A stretch of 64,000 bases of DNA from Clostridium sp. CF012 (lineage in GTDB: Bacteria > Bacillota > Clostridia > Clostridiales > Clostridiaceae). This document shows positions 25,347 through 34,239 of the stretch, piece by piece. Location of the stretch: contig NZ_JAHLEF010000002.1 of the NCBI RefSeq assembly GCF_018861755.1, forward strand, positions 299,657 through 363,656, given 5' to 3'. The position numbers were made by a program, and so were the translations under genes. Each line of letters opens with the position of its first letter. The first letter of the stretch is position 1. Under the pieces are notes generated by a model that was not told the origin of the DNA, did not search any database, and was given only the letters and a program-made list of their open reading frames with translations.

Positions 25347-25538
25347 TATAAGTTATAATATATAAGCATTATGATTTTCTGTATGATTTTCAACTATATA
25401 AGCACTATATTTATATATAAATATAGAAAACTTAAGAAGCTTTCAAAGAGAATATTTGTAGCCACCTAACCCTACAAATTGGAATTTATAGGGTTCGATA
25501 AAAAAACATAATAAAAGTTACTTAATCATTAATAAGTA

Positions 25539-25585
25539 TTGACTAAAAGTATGAATGGATATATTATAGATAAATACAGTCTGTA
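25539..25585 (+). promoter_or_regulatory. Rrf2 gene promoter and probable operator
   Basis: TTGACT (25539-25544), 17-bp spacer, TATTAT (25562-25567). The perfect palindrome TACAGTCTGTA (25575-25585) lies just past the -10 element, where binding would block transcription. About 27 bp around it recur upstream of the methyltransferase gene. Confidence 0.7.
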
Positions 25586-25616
25586 ATATCTGATTAATGA
25601 TACATGGAGGATTAGC

Positions 25617-25997
25617 ATGAAATATACCAAAGCTACTAATTATGCATTACATATAGTTGCATATATGATTAAGTATGATAAAAAAGATAATTTAAGTTTG
25701 CATCCTTTGGCAAACCATTTAAATATTTCGCCGAGTTATTTGTCAAAGATTTTAACGCAGTTAGTAAAAGCTGATATAATTCAATCAACTCCTGGTGTAA
25801 ATGGTGGTTATGTTTTGCGTAAAAGCAAAGAAGATATTTCACTTTTAGATGTAATTAAGGCAACAGAAGGAAGTAGCCCTATGTTTACATGTGAAATGGA
25901 TGAAAATCATGCGTGCAAAATCCAAAAATCAATGGAAGAAGCAGAGAATATAATGGAAACCTATCTTAAAAATAAAAAACTATTTGAAATTATATAA
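25617..25997 (+). CDS. Rrf2 family transcriptional regulator
   Basis: 126-residue winged-helix regulator: YTKATNYALHIVAYM, then SPSYLSKILTQLVKADII and GVNGGYVLRKS, the standard Rrf2 layout. Only two Cys are present, in the C-terminal part (FTCEMDENHACKI), fewer than the three cluster ligands of IscR, so an IscR-type role is uncertain; a redox- or metabolite-sensing role is possible. ATG with GGAGG ribosome site. It probably represses itself and the methyltransferase through the shared TACAGTCTGTA-like motif. Confidence 0.85.
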   Translation: MKYTKATNYALHIVAYMIKYDKKDNLSLHPLANHLNISPSYLSKILTQLVKADIIQSTPGVNGGYVLRKSKEDISLLDVIKATEGSSPMFTCEMDENHACKIQKSMEEAENIMETYLKNKKLFEII

Positions 25998-26032
25998 AAA
26001 CGCCATAATTTCATAGGTGTTTTTATACTCTA

Positions 26033-26073
26033 ATTATAGATAAATACAGTCTTTAATATATTTGATTAAGATA
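26033..26073 (+). promoter_or_regulatory. Second copy of the Rrf2-linked operator motif
   Basis: Repeats the 20 bases ATTATAGATAAATACAGTCT of the Rrf2 promoter region exactly, followed by TTAATAT and TTGATTAA with small changes. The palindrome is TACAGTCTTTA (26045-26055), one mismatch from the first copy. It lies 150 bp upstream of the methyltransferase start. Confidence 0.65.
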
Positions 26074-26198
26074 ATTATATTTTTGTTATAAATAGCTTAT
26101 TAACAATGTTTAGTCTAAAATAAGATTTATATTAATAATAAAATTATAAAAAATTTAAATACTATTTAGTGAATAAAAATTTTGAAGGAGATGTATAT

Positions 26199-26828
26199 AT
26201 GTCAGAATTTTGGGAAAAAAGTTTTGTAGAAAAGCAAGCGATGTGGGGTTTTGAGCCATCAAACACTGCAATTATAGTAGCAGATTACTTTGCTGAAAAT
26301 AATCTAAAGGATATCTTAATACCAGGTATTGGATATGGAAGAAATGCAAAACCATTTATTGATAATAACATGGAGGTTACAGGGATCGAAATTTCTCAAA
26401 CAGCCATTAATATAGCAAGGCAAAATGGAATTAATAATAAAATTTATCATGGGTCAGTATCAGATATGCCTTTTGAAAATAAACTCTATGATGGTGTAGT
26501 TAGCTTTGCACTTATTCATTTGTTAAATGAAGATGAAAGAAAAAAGTTTATTAATGATTGCTATAACCATTTAAACCCAGGCGGATATATGATTTTTACG
26601 GCTGTTTCAGAAAAAGCTCCAATGTACGGTAATGGCACGAAGCTTGCTAAAAATTATTATGAAACAACTTATGGGGTAAAACTGTTTTTCTATGATTTTA
26701 AATCAATAGAGAAAGAGTTTGGAAATTATGGGCTTGTAGATTTTGTAGAGATTGATGAAATATATAAGGAAAATCCAAATAAACCTCCAGTAAACTTTTT
26801 AATGATAAAATGCAGAAAAGAGATGTAA
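26199..26828 (+). CDS. Class I SAM-dependent methyltransferase
   Basis: 209-residue methyltransferase. Motif I is DILIPGIGYGRNAKPF, then VTGIEISQTAINIAR (ribose-binding acid) and DGVVSFALIHLL. WEKSFVEKQAMWGFEPS resembles TehB/thiopurine methyltransferase-like proteins. The start at 26199 follows AAGGAGATG with ideal spacing; a longer frame from a GTG at 26169 spans the ribosome site. The substrate is unknown; tellurite, thiol or small-electrophile methylation are options. Probably controlled by the upstream Rrf2 protein. Confidence 0.82.
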   Translation: MSEFWEKSFVEKQAMWGFEPSNTAIIVADYFAENNLKDILIPGIGYGRNAKPFIDNNMEVTGIEISQTAINIARQNGINNKIYHGSVSDMPFENKLYDGVVSFALIHLLNEDERKKFINDCYNHLNPGGYMIFTAVSEKAPMYGNGTKLAKNYYETTYGVKLFFYDFKSIEKEFGNYGLVDFVEIDEIYKENPNKPPVNFLMIKCRKEM

Positions 26829-26875
26829 AGCTGATAAAGCTCTCAAATACAACCTATGATAGGTTAATCATATAA

Positions 26876-26905
26876 GAAAATAGAACACCATTTGCTCTAT
26901 TTTTT
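26876..26905 (+). terminator. Terminator after methyltransferase gene
   Basis: AAAATAGA pairs with TCTATTTT around an 11-nt loop and is followed by a T run, about 50 bp after the stop at 26828. Confidence 0.7.
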
Positions 26906-27602
26906 TAGTACGTACTATTTTAAATCTATCCACTAAATTACTATTTGTCTGCATATTATCTTAACTTCGCCTTTAAATACCAGTTTGAATCATTTGATCA
27001 ATCTTTGTGCTTGGTTAAATAAGAGAAAAGGAACGGCCAACCGTTCCAATAACTGGTGTTCTGAGTGTGGATGGGAGTTCATTCGGGGGTATCTTTCAAA
27101 TTAAAATTATCCACAGTGAGACCAATATTTATAGATCTTTAGTTCCGCTTTTTTTCTATCATTTATTCAGGTAATTTATCGTGCTTTTAATTATTTATTT
27201 TTTGAGATAATCTGCGATTTAGGGGTGGGGGGAATAAAAAAATGAAGGAGTGCGGGGTTGTGCTCCACATTTCCTTCATTTATTGGGACAGACTTTAATA
27301 TTCTTGGACAAGGTTTGTTGTTTGTCTACAGGCGTATGTAGCTTTGTAATAAAGACTGATCAGAATACCTATTATAAATGGCTTAAATCCGTAGTGTTCA
27401 TTAATTTTTTTTATAATATAGTTTGATCAAAACTATATAAACAACTTATAACCACTTTTAAATTTTTATAATAAAGTTTGATCAAAATGATTATTTAGGT
27501 AACTTAACTTCTTTATTTTAATACTCCCTTTTGTATAGCAGCGCCATACTTGAATGCATTGTTAAGTTATAGAATTAAGTCCTATTTCTAAATTCAAAAC
27601 AG
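26906..27602. other. Intergenic region with hairpins and a short direct repeat
   Basis: No gene is seen. It holds a GGAACGG/CCGTTCC hairpin (27030-27047), a larger imperfect hairpin around 27240-27282 (GAAGGAGTG.. against ..TTCCTTC), and two copies of a motif TTTATAATA-AGTTTGATCAAAA near 27410 and 27466. The region looks like decayed accessory DNA bordering the defence operon. Confidence 0.45.
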
Positions 27603-27960
27603 TTAGCTAATAGTACTTTTTATTGAATTTGGGTAAAAAGCTTGTACTGAATTTGTATATACATGATCATTTAAAGGGTGTATTCGTTGAAAAACTTTAG
27701 GAAATTCTGCTCCACCAATTGGTACACGCATTAGCATTTTTGATTTTGAGATATCTACTCTATTATCTAATTTAGAAACAAAATAATATAGATATGATAT
27801 TAAATTGCCCATCAATAAATATCCACTTATTTAACTCCTTTATATATGCCTCTAATACAACATGCCCTGCCCCAGACTCCCTTATTTCTGCATCTTTGGT
27901 CCTCAATGATAGCTTTCTAGAAGGTATTCAAGTGCATTTAAGCAACCGTCACATTGCTGT
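27603..27960 (-). pseudogene. Transglutaminase-like protein remnant, multiple frameshifts
   Basis: On the minus strand one frame gives IPSRKLSLRTKDAE, then GAGHVVLEAYIKEL and NKWIFIDGQFN (27960-27790), the His and Asp regions of a transglutaminase-like protein. A different frame just upstream gives CDGCLNALEYLL, compatible with the Cys region. A third, starting at 27815, gives DNRVDISKSKMLMRVP and FQRIHPLNDHVYTNS, which fits the C-terminal part of such proteins. The pieces do not join in one frame, so the gene is broken by at least two indels. Confidence 0.6.
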
Positions 27961-28030
27961 ATATTCAAAACAAACTCGTATCACCCTCAAACCCCCTCCA
28001 AACCCTTACGCCTCAACCCCTTGACCCTAT

Positions 28031-28400
28031 TCCCTCACCTTTCCCCTTAAACCTAATTCATAATAAAGTCGTGTCAGAATAGGATCAAGGTTTAAGGAAA
28101 AAGGGCTAAGGATTTCATTTTCTAATGCTCTTTTTCTAATTTTTTTCTATAGTGTTTTTTCTATTTACCTTTCTATTTTCTTTTATATTCTTTTAAAGCC
28201 TTGTTATATGAGGGTTGAGGTGGGGTTTTTCTGATTGAAAGTCTGGTAAGAATTCTGAATGGAAATCTATTATTTTGATGATTCATAGGGTGGTTTTTTC
28301 TTTTTTCTTTTTTCTTTAACTTCGTTCGTAAATGAAAAAAAGCCAGGAAGATCTAATCAATTCTGATTAAAAATCCCTGACTTCTAACATGGCTTTTTTA
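28031..28400 (+). repeat. Flanking direct repeat, copy A
   Basis: Aligns along its whole length, in the same orientation, with 34443-34821, at an eye-estimated three quarters identity. Shared landmarks are CATAATAAAGTCGT, TTTAAGGAAAAA, CTAAGGA, CTTCTGATTGAAA-like and AATCAATTCTGATTAAAAAT, ending CATGGCTTT. Near the 3' end AGCCA pairs with TGGCT, enclosing AATCA-4-TGATT, and is followed by a T run, so the plus strand could form a terminated structured RNA. It borders the SIR2-HerA operon. Confidence 0.7.
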
Positions 28401-28540
28401 TTAGTAACACGAGTTTTTTATGAATCACACGGGTTTTTTAGTATTATACAGCTATATGTTTGTACTATACGTTCTTTATCCGCGCACATACATGTGTTCT
28501 CAGTTAAATTGCTTATCTGACCCTTGGAATTTTGTAAAAT

Positions 28541-28575
28541 AAAATAGCTAGTATTTCAAAAACACTAGCTATTTT
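28541..28575 (-). terminator. Terminator of the defence operon
   Basis: AAAATAGCTAGT pairs perfectly with ACTAGCTATTTT around an 11-nt loop, about 90 bp after the KTSC gene stop; on the minus strand it is followed by ATTTTA. Confidence 0.75.
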
Positions 28576-28662
28576 TATTAATAATCACAGCTTTAATTGG
28601 CATTTAAAGCTATTTCAAAACTTCCTTAGAAATATTCTTTTCATCTCAATATACCCATATTC

Positions 28663-28887
28663 CTATATCTTTTCATATGGATAGACACCTTTTATATTTC
28701 TATTAAGATAAGCCCCAACTGATGGCGCATTCACTAGTTCTTCGAATACTATTGGATTACTCACATTCTTATATAGGTATTCACTACCATTTAAAAATTT
28801 CACCATTATAATCTCTTCCTGCTCATCATACCCAACGCTTTCAACATTTGAAGATGCCACTTGTATCATTTCAATATCGTTATACAT
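28663..28887 (-). CDS. KTSC domain protein, fourth gene of the SIR2-HerA operon
   Basis: 74-residue stand-alone KTSC domain (a small domain also found at the end of some lysyl-tRNA synthetases): SSNVESVGYDEQEEIIMVKF, then NGSEYLYKNVSN, APSVGAYLNRNIKGVYPYEKI, matching the family to the end. The start at 28887 has AAGGAGG seven-odd bases upstream, inside the last codons of the HerA gene; a longer frame from 28920 begins inside HerA. Four bases separate the genes, so it is translated with HerA. Its role is unknown; an accessory or immunity subunit is possible. Confidence 0.84.
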   Translation of the reverse strand: MYNDIEMIQVASSNVESVGYDEQEEIIMVKFLNGSEYLYKNVSNPIVFEELVNAPSVGAYLNRNIKGVYPYEKI

Positions 28888-28891
28888 AAAT

Positions 28892-30715
28892 TTATTCCTC
28901 CTTATTTGTTTCTTTTTCATTATCAGTTAATCTTCCACTTCTCCATAAACTAATTACTTTTGAATAACCCTCATTTGAAGGTTTTTCTTTTTTCCACTCT
29001 ACCGATACTTTAGGATCACTGCTCTTAGGTGCATCTGGAATTTTATCAAATTTAATTCTACATGGAATTTTTACTGCTTCTCCACTAATAATAGCTTCTC
29101 CAGTTCTTAAACTTGGTAATAAACTTATCATATTATCTAAATCCTGTTGTATAGCACCAGCTACTTTAGATTTATCACCATTATTTGTCATTCTAAGTGC
29201 AACCACCGTTCCACATTGACTTAGAACTGTTTCATCTAATTCTGAAGCTCTTTGAGTAGCAAGGAGAAGTCCTACTCCATATTTTCTACCTTCTTTTGCA
29301 ATAGCCTGTACAGTTCTTGATGCAACAGAATTCTCTCCAGATTTAAGATAATTGTGCGCTTCTTCTAATACAAATAATAATGGTTGTTGCCTTCCTCCCA
29401 CTTTCAAATTTTGGCCCCAAAACAAACAATCATAGACAATTTTTATCAATGTTCCAGCTATAGACATCATCATTTCTGATGGTATACCAGATAAATCAAG
29501 AATAGTTATAGGTTTATCATGACCAATCCAACCTTCAATTAACTTGTCTAAATCTTTTTTTATTCTCCCTTCCAAGCTAGCTTCTGGTGTCCATTCTCCA
29601 GGATTGAATAAAAAACTATACCTTTGATCCACTAATCTATTTCTCATTCCATCTAGGAATCCCTGAATTCCTTGAGCTTGGAAATTTATAAATGGTGATC
29701 CACTACCAGAACTAGCAGGAGGGTACTCGTTAGACACTAAATTCTCTGCATTACCCTTTTTAATTAAGGTCATTTTTGTCTCAGGCTGTCTACTTCTTTC
29801 ATGTGTTTGCTTCTCAAAATCATCTAAATCAAACCATAATTGATTAATACTAAATGGTATTGGACTATCAGATGTAATAGTTTCTTCCCTTGGTATATGT
29901 TCTAAATATTTTGCAGCACTGATTTTTCTTTTTAATATTTCTTGACGAAAATAATCTTCTTTTTTATCATTTAACTCTCCTGGAAATATCTTCATTAACT
30001 CGTTAAACGGTAATGCCCAATATGGAATATTTAATTCTTCTTCACCTACTTCTTTTGCATTGACTCTAAATACCTTGCTATATCCTTTAAAAATATTATT
30101 ATATTCACCATGCGGATCTATCAATAATATTCTAGCACTCTTAAAATCCCCTAATGCTATCTCTTTAAGTATTACAGATACTGCATTTGATTTTCCACTG
30201 CCTGTAGCTCCTAACACCGCGCAATGCCTTGAAACCAACTTATCAATATCAACATACGCAGGCAAACTTTCCGAATTGCTTATATGACCTATCGTAATGG
30301 ATCTGCTACCATCTTCACTCCCATAAATCATTGAAAGATCTTCTTTTGTAACTAAATGTACATCATCATCGGATGAAGGAATTTGCAATACCCCTCGTTC
30401 AAATTTCGTACCTACTCTTTCTCCAATTAACACCGCCGATAACCATCTTGTTCCATAATCCATTTCTTTTTCTATTTGTTCATGATTTAACCGTAAAGAC
30501 TCTGGTATCGCATCTGCGCCTATTTGTGTAATTATTGCAAATACATGAGTATATCCCAAAGGTATTTTAATAAATGAACCTATTTGTCCCACCCTATATA
30601 CTATCCCGTCAATAATTGGCATCATGGACTTTACCCTTTCATCCAACCTTACAGATATTTTATTTCCTGATACATTTTTTATCTTTCCTATAAAAGTTTG
30701 ATTATCACATCCCAT
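28892..30715 (-). CDS. HerA-type ATPase / translocase
   Basis: 607-residue ATPase of the HerA/FtsK superfamily. The N-terminal beta domain (FIGKIKNVSGNKISVRLDE, HAS-barrel-like) precedes Walker A LGATGSGKSNAVSV near residue 170, Walker B FVLEEAHNYL near 450, and KEGRKYGVGLLLATQRASELD with the trailing ALRMTNNGDK, the usual end of HerA. It forms hexamers in known members. In SIR2-HerA anti-phage systems HerA assembles with the SIR2 enzyme. The ATG at 30715 overlaps the SIR2 gene by 11 bp, so the two are coupled; a longer frame to 30763 lies inside SIR2. Confidence 0.92.
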   Translation of the reverse strand: MGCDNQTFIGKIKNVSGNKISVRLDERVKSMMPIIDGIVYRVGQIGSFIKIPLGYTHVFAIITQIGADAIPESLRLNHEQIEKEMDYGTRWLSAVLIGERVGTKFERGVLQIPSSDDDVHLVTKEDLSMIYGSEDGSRSITIGHISNSESLPAYVDIDKLVSRHCAVLGATGSGKSNAVSVILKEIALGDFKSARILLIDPHGEYNNIFKGYSKVFRVNAKEVGEEELNIPYWALPFNELMKIFPGELNDKKEDYFRQEILKRKISAAKYLEHIPREETITSDSPIPFSINQLWFDLDDFEKQTHERSRQPETKMTLIKKGNAENLVSNEYPPASSGSGSPFINFQAQGIQGFLDGMRNRLVDQRYSFLFNPGEWTPEASLEGRIKKDLDKLIEGWIGHDKPITILDLSGIPSEMMMSIAGTLIKIVYDCLFWGQNLKVGGRQQPLLFVLEEAHNYLKSGENSVASRTVQAIAKEGRKYGVGLLLATQRASELDETVLSQCGTVVALRMTNNGDKSKVAGAIQQDLDNMISLLPSLRTGEAIISGEAVKIPCRIKFDKIPDAPKSSDPKVSVEWKKEKPSNEGYSKVISLWRSGRLTDNEKETNKEE

Positions 30716-31955
30716 TATTATCACGCTTTTCACTTTTATATGAATTATTCCAACTAAGAACATTTAAAAATTTAACATATTTTTCGAAAGCTCCTAAAGT
30801 AAATTTACCTCTTCCATCAAATTCCTCATCCAAAATCACTTCATCTTGCTCAAAGTATGTCTTTATATCCTCTTCTTTTTGAGGTTGATCCCTTAATCTC
30901 CATTCTCCATATACTCCACCAATTACAGCGTGTCGCATTCCATATACGGATAGTTTTTTTTGACTCATAGCAAGTTGGGCTACTTGATCAGTCTCTTTTA
31001 AATCACTTCTTTTAAATGCATATACATGAGAGATTCTTGATTTGTTTAAAGCGCTCATTATTGTTTCATTTATATGCTGGTCTCCAAATGAATAACCCAA
31101 CACAAAAAGCACTGAATCCTCTTGTTTAACAAAATCCTTCAACCTATCTATTAAACTAACATAAGGTTGCTTTTTAGAATGCGCATATTTTAAAGTTGAT
31201 GGGTATATCATTATATCTCCCTCTTCTCCGCATTCCCCTATATTTTTATTTCCTTTTACTACCATACCTTTATCATCTGCCTTCCATCCTAACGAACCAT
31301 GGACTTTCCACAAGCGCGTCCATTTTGGAACACTTTTGTCATCCTGTTCTATAGCATCAGGATAAAAGAATGGAGTGTATCCACCTACGAATCCATCAAA
31401 ATAAGGTGCTTTGTGTTCTTCTAATGCCATCTCAAAAAGATAATCATAATTGGTAGTAAATATTTCTATAGGGTATTTCCTTGATGCTTGTACAATCCAT
31501 GTTGCTAAATCAAAATGCGGTGTTTCTTTTATTTTTAGATCTTTATTGTTATGTACAGATACACTGTCTTTAATGTGATTTTCAATGTTTTTTTTCAATT
31601 CTTCAAAACCACTTTCATCTAATCCTGATAGTGTTCCATTTCCAATTACTGATGCTTTTTGTGTTATTACAGAAAGAATATTTTCTAACTGAAACTTCTC
31701 CTTTTTCTTTATTAATTCATCTTCTATATCCTTTATTACCTCAATAAACTTGGGCGATTGTTTTACCTCTTTAATAATAGTCTCCGTCATTTCTTCCATT
31801 GCTGATATAAATTTTTTACCGTCCTTATTTATTGAAACTGAGGTTCCTGCCCCACTCAAAAATCCAATTTTTTTAGAATCAGAAATTAAAATTTGTTTTA
31901 ACATTCTAATATATTCTCTAGGATCATAGCTATATGTAACTTTTTCTTCAATCAA
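30705..31955 (-). CDS. SIR2-family NAD-binding protein, partner of HerA
   Basis: 416-residue SIR2-domain protein. The NAD-binding LSGAGTSVSIN is near residues 34-44, IEIFTTNYDYLFE near 165 (the Asn/Asp site) and LWKVHGSLGWK near 216 (catalytic His), then IYPSTLKYAHSKKQ and VLFVLGYSFGDQHI. This is the defence-type SIR2 that degrades NAD+ in known systems. Start chosen as TTG at 31955, six bases after GAGGTG; a longer frame to 31988 would overlap the upstream gene. The C-terminal 100 residues are specific and may bind HerA. Confidence 0.9.
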   Translation of the reverse strand: MIEEKVTYSYDPREYIRMLKQILISDSKKIGFLSGAGTSVSINKDGKKFISAMEEMTETIIKEVKQSPKFIEVIKDIEDELIKKKEKFQLENILSVITQKASVIGNGTLSGLDESGFEELKKNIENHIKDSVSVHNNKDLKIKETPHFDLATWIVQASRKYPIEIFTTNYDYLFEMALEEHKAPYFDGFVGGYTPFFYPDAIEQDDKSVPKWTRLWKVHGSLGWKADDKGMVVKGNKNIGECGEEGDIMIYPSTLKYAHSKKQPYVSLIDRLKDFVKQEDSVLFVLGYSFGDQHINETIMSALNKSRISHVYAFKRSDLKETDQVAQLAMSQKKLSVYGMRHAVIGGVYGEWRLRDQPQKEEDIKTYFEQDEVILDEEFDGRGKFTLGAFEKYVKFLNVLSWNNSYKSEKRDNNGM

Positions 31956-31971
31956 ATTTTTCACCTCTAAA

Positions 31972-34239
31972 TTAATATTCATATTCAATAGTAGTACTTG
32001 TTCTTACAACTTCTTTAACCGTAAATGTTCGTTCATCAACCTTATTAAAGTCAATTTCTAATCCAATATCCCCAGTTATAATTTTTAATTCTTTGTATTC
32101 TTCAAACAATTCGCCTAATATTTTAGTGATATCCGTTCTAAAACAATTCATTTCCTCACCATATTCAGATATAACTACTAACTTTAGCTTTTCATTTTGT
32201 GCGATTGTTGCTGCTAATAATGTAGTAAGTCCCAATATCCCCAAATGATTTCCATAGAATGCTGTTTCAACATCACCATCATTAACCTTAGGTATCAGAT
32301 ATCTTTTATTTAATTCTTCATTTAGTCCTATATTTTTACAATTGGCGTTCTCTATAGCATTCAGCTTGTTTTTCTCATATATATTAAGTTCCTTAGGTTT
32401 AATCGAACCAATATGTGGCACTAAAACATCACATTCTAAAAAGTTATCCTCTAATCCTATAAAATATCCAGTATCTGATGTAAGTCCTATGGTAAAATCT
32501 TTTCCTGACCTTAGATTTAGTTGAAAATTTAAACCTATCGCACCATCTTTACCATATAGGTCCTGATGCTTTACTTTAATAGCTTTAATTTTTATACCAT
32601 TCCATTCTTTTTCATCCCCGGGGTTTAAAATGTTGATACTTCTAAAAGAATTAGCATTTGAGGGAATCAATCCATCAATTGCTTTATAGGCACTTCTACT
32701 TACAAATAAATCTATTTCTATTTTTTCTTGGTTTTCAAATTCTATTATATATTCAGCTATGCTTTTTATCTTGTTTTTAATTTCAACTTCAGGTTCATCT
32801 TTATTGATATAATAGTTTAATAATACTAAAGCTTCTTGAGCCTCCTTGTGGTTTGGGTCATCTTCTGTAATTATCTTAATTTCATTTGTAACATCATTTA
32901 TTAAAGAATATTTTTCTTCAAAATTCGATACTTCATTAATTTCAAGTACGCATTTAAGTACCTTACATAATTTCTTATTTAACTTAACTCTTTTATTGTA
33001 TTGATATACCATATTTTGTATTGAATCAAAATCACCATAGTGATCATTATGTGCATGTGTAATAACAATGGCATTTATATGATTCAATCTAAAAAATTCA
33101 TTGTTCTTTATATCATAACCATTTTTAAAAAAATTTTCTAAAAAATCATATCCAGGATCGATTACTATCCCTTTACCATTGTGAATTAAAAAATACCCCC
33201 CTCCTTTGCTATCTTCGTTGTTTCTCGGAAGAATAGGTGTATAAGAATTATACCTTCTTAATACATATAATTTTGTATCATTTTCCTTGATTCTTTTCCC
33301 ACATGTAAGCAAGCTATTGAATTCATCTTGAGCCTTATGCATATCCTCTATGATTTTATGATCAATTCTTTCTAATAATCCAATGGTTTTGTTTGCGATT
33401 TCATATGACTTTTTAATGCTTTTTACATCAATAGAATCTTTGTTTTCTGAATTTTTATCGTTTTTTACCTCATTAAATAGTACTTTATTTATCTCATGTA
33501 GTACTTGATTTATATCTCCAATTTTGATTAATTCAATATTTTTTTCTCCAATATTTTTTACTATTTCTGCAATATGCACATTATTTTCTATTTTACCCCT
33601 ATGCATCCAATATACTTTTTCTATTTTATTACTCTCAACTGCACTTTTAATCAACTCAAAAGCAAAGTCCGTATTTTTACCTCTGTATCCTATAACCCAA
33701 AGTATTTTATTGCTTTCTCCTGAAAAAATCTTATTCCATGCCTTTTCACAATCTTCGATTTTAGAGCCACATGATAAACCTAGGTTAATATTTGTCGCTT
33801 TATCTTGATTTATGTCACCGTGTATCTTTAAAAGTATCTTCTTATCATAAAAAAAGTACTTTGTTATACCTCTTTGTCTTATCATTTTCTTCTTTATCCA
33901 ATATGGGAATTCCTTTTCTATGCATTGTTCAAACAACATATCATAATTTGCTGTAATTATCTTATTTATATAATCTCTATCAGCAATTCTTATAATCTTT
34001 GTATGATTATCAGTATAGTTAAATTTTGATAATAAGCTTCTCCAAAAAATCATTAATCTATTATTATCTTCCTCAAATTCTTCTTTGTTTAATTTTTCAT
34101 CTTTAAAAAACTCATCGAATTCGGGTCCGCTTGGAATACCAGCTTTCTTTGATACTCCTGCACCGCAAAACATAATAACTTCTTTATCCTTATTTAATTT
34201 ATATTTCTTTATCAATTCAATAAATTCTTCTAGTTCCAT
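31972..34239 (-). CDS. SIR2 and metallo-beta-lactamase fold fusion protein
   Basis: 755 residues, first gene of the operon. The N-terminal SIR2 domain, about 1-250, has MFCGAGVSKKAGIPSG, IITANYDMLFE and LLKIHGDINQ, then WVIGYRGKNTDFAF. A linker of about 60 residues leads to a metallo-beta-lactamase fold from about residue 325: GIVIDPGYDFLENF, VITHAHNDHYGD (HxHxDH), VKHQDLYG, TSDTGYF and PHIGSIKP. No classic domain continues past 680. The start has AGGAG. It may couple NAD loss with hydrolysis of a nucleotide or nucleic acid. I know of no described system with this fusion, but could not search. Confidence 0.85.
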   Translation of the reverse strand: MELEEFIELIKKYKLNKDKEVIMFCGAGVSKKAGIPSGPEFDEFFKDEKLNKEEFEEDNNRLMIFWRSLLSKFNYTDNHTKIIRIADRDYINKIITANYDMLFEQCIEKEFPYWIKKKMIRQRGITKYFFYDKKILLKIHGDINQDKATNINLGLSCGSKIEDCEKAWNKIFSGESNKILWVIGYRGKNTDFAFELIKSAVESNKIEKVYWMHRGKIENNVHIAEIVKNIGEKNIELIKIGDINQVLHEINKVLFNEVKNDKNSENKDSIDVKSIKKSYEIANKTIGLLERIDHKIIEDMHKAQDEFNSLLTCGKRIKENDTKLYVLRRYNSYTPILPRNNEDSKGGGYFLIHNGKGIVIDPGYDFLENFFKNGYDIKNNEFFRLNHINAIVITHAHNDHYGDFDSIQNMVYQYNKRVKLNKKLCKVLKCVLEINEVSNFEEKYSLINDVTNEIKIITEDDPNHKEAQEALVLLNYYINKDEPEVEIKNKIKSIAEYIIEFENQEKIEIDLFVSRSAYKAIDGLIPSNANSFRSINILNPGDEKEWNGIKIKAIKVKHQDLYGKDGAIGLNFQLNLRSGKDFTIGLTSDTGYFIGLEDNFLECDVLVPHIGSIKPKELNIYEKNKLNAIENANCKNIGLNEELNKRYLIPKVNDGDVETAFYGNHLGILGLTTLLAATIAQNEKLKLVVISEYGEEMNCFRTDITKILGELFEEYKELKIITGDIGLEIDFNKVDERTFTVKEVVRTSTTIEYEY

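Noticed and set aside
27794..28024. Open plus-strand frame of 76 codons
   Set aside because: It is the antisense of the broken transglutaminase gene; the minus-strand reading has the family motifs.
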